Below, in pieces: positions 60,071 to 64,000 of a DNA stretch of 64,000 nt. Each line of letters starts with the position of its first letter. The stretch's first letter is position 1. Where the stretch lies: the NCBI GenBank assembly GCA_050299855.1, contig JBNKWQ010000010.1:1-64000 (forward strand). Direction: 5' to 3'. This DNA comes from Hahella sp050299855. Lineage in GTDB: Bacteria > Pseudomonadota > Gammaproteobacteria > Pseudomonadales > Oleiphilaceae. The notes under the pieces were generated by a model. The model saw nothing but the letters and a program-made list of their open reading frames with translations. It had not been told where the DNA came from and ran no database searches. The translations under genes and the position numbers were made by a program.

Positions 60071-60091
60071 AAGCCTCAGGGATGAGGTTTT
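60071..60091 (+). terminator. Attenuator-like hairpin between urtA and urtB
   Basis: AAGCCTCA-GGGA-TGAGGTTT (one G-U pair) with a short T tract, in a 96-bp gap. It could lower urtB-E expression relative to the binding protein. Confidence 0.5.
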
Positions 60092-60139
60092 GTTCTGAAT
60101 ACTCTCAAACATTCATGCCACTAAAAAAAGAGAAATATT

Positions 60140-61798
60140 ATGCGCTTGTCGTCGGTATGGCTTAGCCGAATACTGCAAGTCAGTGCCATTCTCGCAGTTA
60201 TTGCACTGCAAAGTTTTGCTGGAATTGCGAACGCCAATGTTAAAGACGAAATCCTGCTGGAAAAACTTGCCGAATTAAAAGCTGCAAACTTCACAAAGAA
60301 GCAGGAAATCGTCAATGATCTAGGCAATTTTGACGATGATCGAGTGATCTTTTTATTAAACGGTATGCTCGAAGGTGATCTCTACTACAGAAAGAATCAG
60401 AATAATCTGTTCGTTGTATTGACCTCTGCTGATGGTGTTTATACCGCAACAAATGCAGTTTCCGGCGAAGCTACGGCCGATGTAAAAAAGCGCGACTATA
60501 AGAAGGTCAGCGTTAATAATTCTATAAGGGGGCTGCTCAAGGAAACTCTCGCCAGCCTTCAACTACGGTCGTCTAACCTGGATACCCGCCTTGAAGCGGC
60601 TAGGGCGATGATGAAGTCTGACGATGAATCCAATCTAAAGCCTTTACGCTCCGCCCTGGAGCGGGAAGAAAGCGCCACGGTCCGTCATCTTCTGTCTGTG
60701 TCTGAAGCTATGTTAGTCGCCCGCTATGGTGCGCCTGAAGAGCGAATTGCTGCGATTGCACAACTTAGAGGTGAACTCTATCCAGAAGTCAGATCCCTTT
60801 TAAGTGGCTTTGTGATCAATCGCGATGGTGAGTATCTGGAGCCCGATGAGAAGGTCCGGGATGCAGCTGAGGAGGCACTGGATTCCATTGAAGACCTCCT
60901 TGCATTTAATCAGGGCATTGAGAATGTCTATTTCGGCATCAGTCTTGGGGCGGTTCTGTTGCTGGCTGCGGTTGGGCTGTCCATAACCTTCGGAGTCATG
61001 GGCGTTATCAATATGGCTCATGGTGAGATGATCATGCTGGGGGCTTATACAACTTTCGTTATTCAGCAATTGATGCCCAACCATATAGATATTTCGCTTA
61101 TGGTAGCGGTGCCTGCGGCGTTCCTGGTTTCGGGTTGTGTGGGCGTGATAATAGAACGAGGTGTTATCCGTCATCTCTATGGTCGCCCGCTGGAAACGCT
61201 ACTGGCCACTTTCGGCATCAGCCTTATCCTTCAGCAGGCTGTGCGTACAATATTTAGTCCTCTTAACCAGTCAGTCTCCACTCCCAGCTGGATGTCCGGT
61301 TCCCTGGAAATTAACGGCGCTTTAAGCCTTACCTATAATCGTCTCTATATCATCATTTTCAGCATGATGGTGCTTTTCGCGCTGGCGCTGTTGTTACGCA
61401 AAACACTGTTTGGCCTGCAGATGAGAGCCGTGACCCAAAACCGGCGTATGGCCAGTTCCATGGGGATTCGTACCGGATGGCTGGATGCCCTGACTTTCGG
61501 CCTGGGTTCAGGAATTGCCGGGATCGCAGGTGTCGCCTTGAGTCAGCTAACTAATGTTGGCCCTAACCTGGGGCAGGCATACATTATTGACTCATTTATG
61601 GTGGTGGTCTTCGGCGGAGTGGGCAATTTGGTAGGTACTTTTGTCGGGGCGATGTCCCTGGGTATTGCGAACAAGCTGATGGAGCCATTTGCCGGAGCCG
61701 TGCTCGCTAAAATTCTTGTGCTGGTATTTATCATCCTGTTTATCCAGAAATACCCAAGAGGCCTGTTTGCACTCAAAGGCCGGGCGGCTGAGGAGTAA
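60140..61798 (+). CDS. urtB: Urea ABC transporter permease UrtB
   Basis: A 552-residue permease of the LivH type. The first ~265 residues form a signal-anchored periplasmic helical domain of UrtB. About eight membrane helices follow, with GLSITFGVMGVINMAHGEMIMLGAYTTFV and the SMGIRTGWLDALTFGLGSGIAGIAGVAL segment near the cytoplasmic loop. Ends by sharing one base with urtC. Confidence 0.96.
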   Translation: MRLSSVWLSRILQVSAILAVIALQSFAGIANANVKDEILLEKLAELKAANFTKKQEIVNDLGNFDDDRVIFLLNGMLEGDLYYRKNQNNLFVVLTSADGVYTATNAVSGEATADVKKRDYKKVSVNNSIRGLLKETLASLQLRSSNLDTRLEAARAMMKSDDESNLKPLRSALEREESATVRHLLSVSEAMLVARYGAPEERIAAIAQLRGELYPEVRSLLSGFVINRDGEYLEPDEKVRDAAEEALDSIEDLLAFNQGIENVYFGISLGAVLLLAAVGLSITFGVMGVINMAHGEMIMLGAYTTFVIQQLMPNHIDISLMVAVPAAFLVSGCVGVIIERGVIRHLYGRPLETLLATFGISLILQQAVRTIFSPLNQSVSTPSWMSGSLEINGALSLTYNRLYIIIFSMMVLFALALLLRKTLFGLQMRAVTQNRRMASSMGIRTGWLDALTFGLGSGIAGIAGVALSQLTNVGPNLGQAYIIDSFMVVVFGGVGNLVGTFVGAMSLGIANKLMEPFAGAVLAKILVLVFIILFIQKYPRGLFALKGRAAEE

Positions 61799-63066
61799 TG
61801 GTTATGAAACTAGGTCCCCTGACTCAATCCATCATGAATGACCGCGTTGGTCGTTATCTGCTCACTACGCTGCTGATCATCGGTATCCTTGTGCCTCTGC
61901 TTAACCTGACGTTTCCTGAAGGTTCGGCACTGCATGTTTCCACTTATACCTTAACCTTGCTGGGCAAGTACCTGTGCTATGCGCTACTGGCGCTGGCAGT
62001 GGATCTCATCTGGGGATACTGCGGTATCCTCAGCCTTGGTCACGGTGCATTCTTTGCCCTTGGTGGGTATGCAATGGGCATGTATCTCATGCGTCAGATT
62101 GGCGAGCGCGGTGTATATGGCAACCCGGTATTGCCGGATTTCATGGTATTTCTGAACTGGCAGGAACTGCCCTGGTACTGGTTTGGTTTCGATCATTTTT
62201 TCTTTGCTATGGTTATGGTAGGGCTGGTGCCTGGAATTCTGGCATTTGTTTTTGGCTGGCTGGCTTTCCGTTCCCGTGTTACCGGCGTGTATCTCTCGAT
62301 CATCACCCAGGCGCTGACTTATGCGCTGATGTTGGCGTTTTTCCGCAATGATATGGGCTTTGGCGGCAACAACGGCCTCACTGATTTCAAGGACATTCTT
62401 GGCTTTAACCTGCAGGCCGATTCCACCCGCGCAGTATTGTTTGTATGTTCCGTACTGGCCCTGATGCTGGCATACGTTCTTTGTCGTTATATTGTTCAGT
62501 CAAAACTTGGGCGAGTTTTGGTGTCGGTGCGTGATGCTGAAGCCAGAACCCGCTTTCTTGGCTACCGGGTCGATAAGTTCAAGCTATTTGTTTTTGTCAT
62601 ATCTGCCGTGCTTTCCGGAATTGCCGGCGCCCTCTATGTACCTCAGGTGGGAATTATCAATCCTGGTGAGTTTTCTCCTATTAACTCCATTGAAATTATC
62701 ATTTGGGTTGCAGTCGGAGGGCGCGGCACCCTTTACGGAGCTATTATCGGTGCGGTTTTGGTGAACTATGCCAAGTCCTATTTTACGGCCGCTGTTCCGG
62801 AGTTATGGTTATTCTTCCTGGGGGCCTTGTTTGTGGTCTCGACACTTTATCTGCCTAAGGGCGTGGTCGGCCTGGTGGAAACTCTTCTTGCAAAGAGACT
62901 GTCTTCTACCTCTACAGTGGGCAGCGAAAGCCGCGAAGATCCTGATCTGCATGTCGGTCATGGAGGATCAGGTCCGGGCTCTGATCCAGACCCCGCTTCA
63001 GACAATGCCAAGCCATTACCAACTTCGGCTAAGCACACAAGTGATGTTGAGCTCTCAACCAACTAG
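61798..63066 (+). CDS. urtC: Urea ABC transporter permease UrtC
   Basis: A 422-residue LivM-type permease with about ten helices: DLIWGYCGILSLGHGAFFALGGYAMG, VFGWLAFRSRVTGVYLSIITQALTYALML, and FFRNDMGFGGNNGLTDFKD (the UrtC signature). A hydrophilic C-terminal tail of about 45 residues rich in S, G, D and P is longer than in typical UrtC. Coupled to urtB by overlap; a second in-frame ATG at 61804 is possible. Confidence 0.95.
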   Translation: MVMKLGPLTQSIMNDRVGRYLLTTLLIIGILVPLLNLTFPEGSALHVSTYTLTLLGKYLCYALLALAVDLIWGYCGILSLGHGAFFALGGYAMGMYLMRQIGERGVYGNPVLPDFMVFLNWQELPWYWFGFDHFFFAMVMVGLVPGILAFVFGWLAFRSRVTGVYLSIITQALTYALMLAFFRNDMGFGGNNGLTDFKDILGFNLQADSTRAVLFVCSVLALMLAYVLCRYIVQSKLGRVLVSVRDAEARTRFLGYRVDKFKLFVFVISAVLSGIAGALYVPQVGIINPGEFSPINSIEIIIWVAVGGRGTLYGAIIGAVLVNYAKSYFTAAVPELWLFFLGALFVVSTLYLPKGVVGLVETLLAKRLSSTSTVGSESREDPDLHVGHGGSGPGSDPDPASDNAKPLPTSAKHTSDVELSTN

Positions 63067-63089
63067 GATTCAGGATAAGGCGATCTTAT

Positions 63090-63848
63090 ATGCAACCCAA
63101 ACACATACCCAATGCCTCAATTCTTTATCTCAACGGGGTTTCTGTAAGTTTCGACGGATTCAAAGCGTTGAACAGCCTTTCTCTGGATCTACGCCCAGGC
63201 GAGCTTCGCGCCATCATTGGACCGAATGGCGCTGGTAAAACGACTATGATGGACGTTATCACCGGTAAAACACGTCCGGATGAGGGCGAGATAATATTCA
63301 ATAGTTCCATGGATCTAACTCAATACGACGAAGCGGCAATTGCCAACTTGGGTATCGGCCGCAAATTCCAGAAGCCGACTGTTATCGAGTCTTTAACCGT
63401 TTTTGAAAATCTGGAACTGGCACTTGCTGGAGGCCGCTCGGTGTTGGCTTCCCTGTTTCATAAACTCCAGGGCAAACAGCGGGAGCGGATAGACGAAATC
63501 CTGCAATTGGTAGATCTCACCGGTCGTTCTGGTGAAGAAGCAGGTGCTTTATCGCATGGTCAAAAGCAGTGGCTGGAGATCGGAATGCTGTTGATTCAGG
63601 AGCCTGAGCTTCTGCTGATCGATGAACCCGCTGCGGGAATGACGGATATTGAGACGGAAAAAACCGCTGAACTGTTCAAGGAAGTTTCCAAAAAGCACTC
63701 TCTGGTCGTGGTGGAGCATGACATGGATTTTGTGCGCGCACTGGAGTGTAAGGTAACCGTGTTGCATGAAGGCCGGGTGCTGGCTGAGGGATCATTGGAT
63801 CAGGTGCAGAAAAACGAACAAGTCATCGAAGTATATTTGGGGCGCTGA
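63090..63848 (+). CDS. urtD: Urea ABC transporter ATPase UrtD
   Basis: A 252-residue LivG-type ATPase: Walker A GPNGAGKTT, the signature region ALSHGQKQWLEIGMLL, Walker B LLLIDEPAAGM with the D-loop and VVEHDMDFV switch. LSLDLRPGELRAIIGPN precedes the Walker A. It energises urea uptake with UrtE. Confidence 0.96.
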   Translation: MQPKHIPNASILYLNGVSVSFDGFKALNSLSLDLRPGELRAIIGPNGAGKTTMMDVITGKTRPDEGEIIFNSSMDLTQYDEAAIANLGIGRKFQKPTVIESLTVFENLELALAGGRSVLASLFHKLQGKQRERIDEILQLVDLTGRSGEEAGALSHGQKQWLEIGMLLIQEPELLLIDEPAAGMTDIETEKTAELFKEVSKKHSLVVVEHDMDFVRALECKVTVLHEGRVLAEGSLDQVQKNEQVIEVYLGR

Positions 63849-63849
63849 G

Positions 63850-64000
63850 ATGTTACGGGTAGAAAATGTAGATCTATATTACGGTGCCAGCCAGGCTCTT
63901 TATGACGTTAGTCTTGACGCTGCGCCGGGGCAAGTCACCTGTATTCTTGGGCGAAATGGGGTGGGTAAGACGTCGCTGCTTAGGGCTCTTTCCGGTCATC
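63850..64000 (+). CDS. urtE: Urea ABC transporter ATPase UrtE, 5' part only
   Basis: The ATG lies 1 bp after the urtD stop. The first 50 codons (MLRVENVDLYYGASQALYDVSL, Walker A GRNGVGKTS) are typical of the LivF-type ATPase UrtE. Cut by the end of the window. Confidence 0.93.
   Translation, partial: MLRVENVDLYYGASQALYDVSLDAAPGQVTCILGRNGVGKTSLLRALSGH

Noticed and set aside
1..64000. CRISPR arrays, insertion sequences, tRNA or rRNA genes, integrase or phage genes
   Set aside because: None found on reading: no regularly spaced repeats with unique spacers, no transposase or integrase motifs, no tRNA cloverleaf noticed. A tRNA scan could still find one I missed.

Overview
The window looks like the chromosome of a marine or soil gammaproteobacterium, probably Pseudomonadales in the broad sense (Hahella/Marinobacter/Ketobacter-like). 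That is an inference from gene families: RapA, LexA with E. coli-like residue spacing, DUF6586 and DUF6231 proteins otherwise familiar from pseudomonads, a DUF1329 protein, and a ure-urt nitrogen locus. By eye the base composition is near half G+C. The exception is a visibly AT-richer stretch at about 1.5-4.3 kb that holds tandem immunity genes.

Left arm (1-13.5 kb): an orphan type VI secretion (T6SS) delivery island. It starts inside a vgrG, followed by an AHH-type nuclease effector, four Imm11/DUF1629-like immunity paralogues with two decayed copies between and after them, an Imm49-like gene, and a thiolase-fold protein without a recognisable active-site Cys. A 3' scrap of a SPOR-domain gene lies at the island's edge. 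A minus-strand beta-barrel autotransporter/lipoprotein pair follows, then a minus-strand T6SS accessory operon (DUF6484, DUF4150 PAAR-like, DUF2169, TIGR02270).

Middle (13.8-23.7 kb): mostly ordinary genes, including a sterol-desaturase-family hydroxylase, GFA-like protein, YitT-like membrane protein, two-domain FabG-like reductase, M48 lipoprotein peptidase, YigZ, YkgJ-like protein, an unknown membrane protein and RapA.

T6SS core (23.7-35.2 kb, minus strand): tssA-tssB-tssC-second tssC-tssE-tssF-tssG-tssH. tssJ, tssK, tssL, tssM and hcp are absent from the window. Divergent from it are a lipoprotein hydrolase, a SEL1/caspase-domain lipoprotein and a PpkA-like Ser/Thr kinase overlapping an SDR gene.

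41-51.7 kb: DUF1329 protein, DUF6586 protein, lexA with SOS boxes, an outer-membrane barrel, a second barrel/lipoprotein pair, acylphosphatase, a glutamine amidotransferase, a DUF6231-like protein, a secreted Met-rich protein and pdxH.

Right arm (51.8-64 kb): urease structural and accessory genes (ureD-A-B-C-E-F-G and a HupE/UreJ protein) on the minus strand, divergent from urtABCDE (urea ABC importer; urtE is cut by the window end). The 0.6-kb divergent region carries sigma-54-type promoters facing both ways and an NtrC-type palindrome between them, which suggests coordinated nitrogen-starvation control of urea import and hydrolysis.
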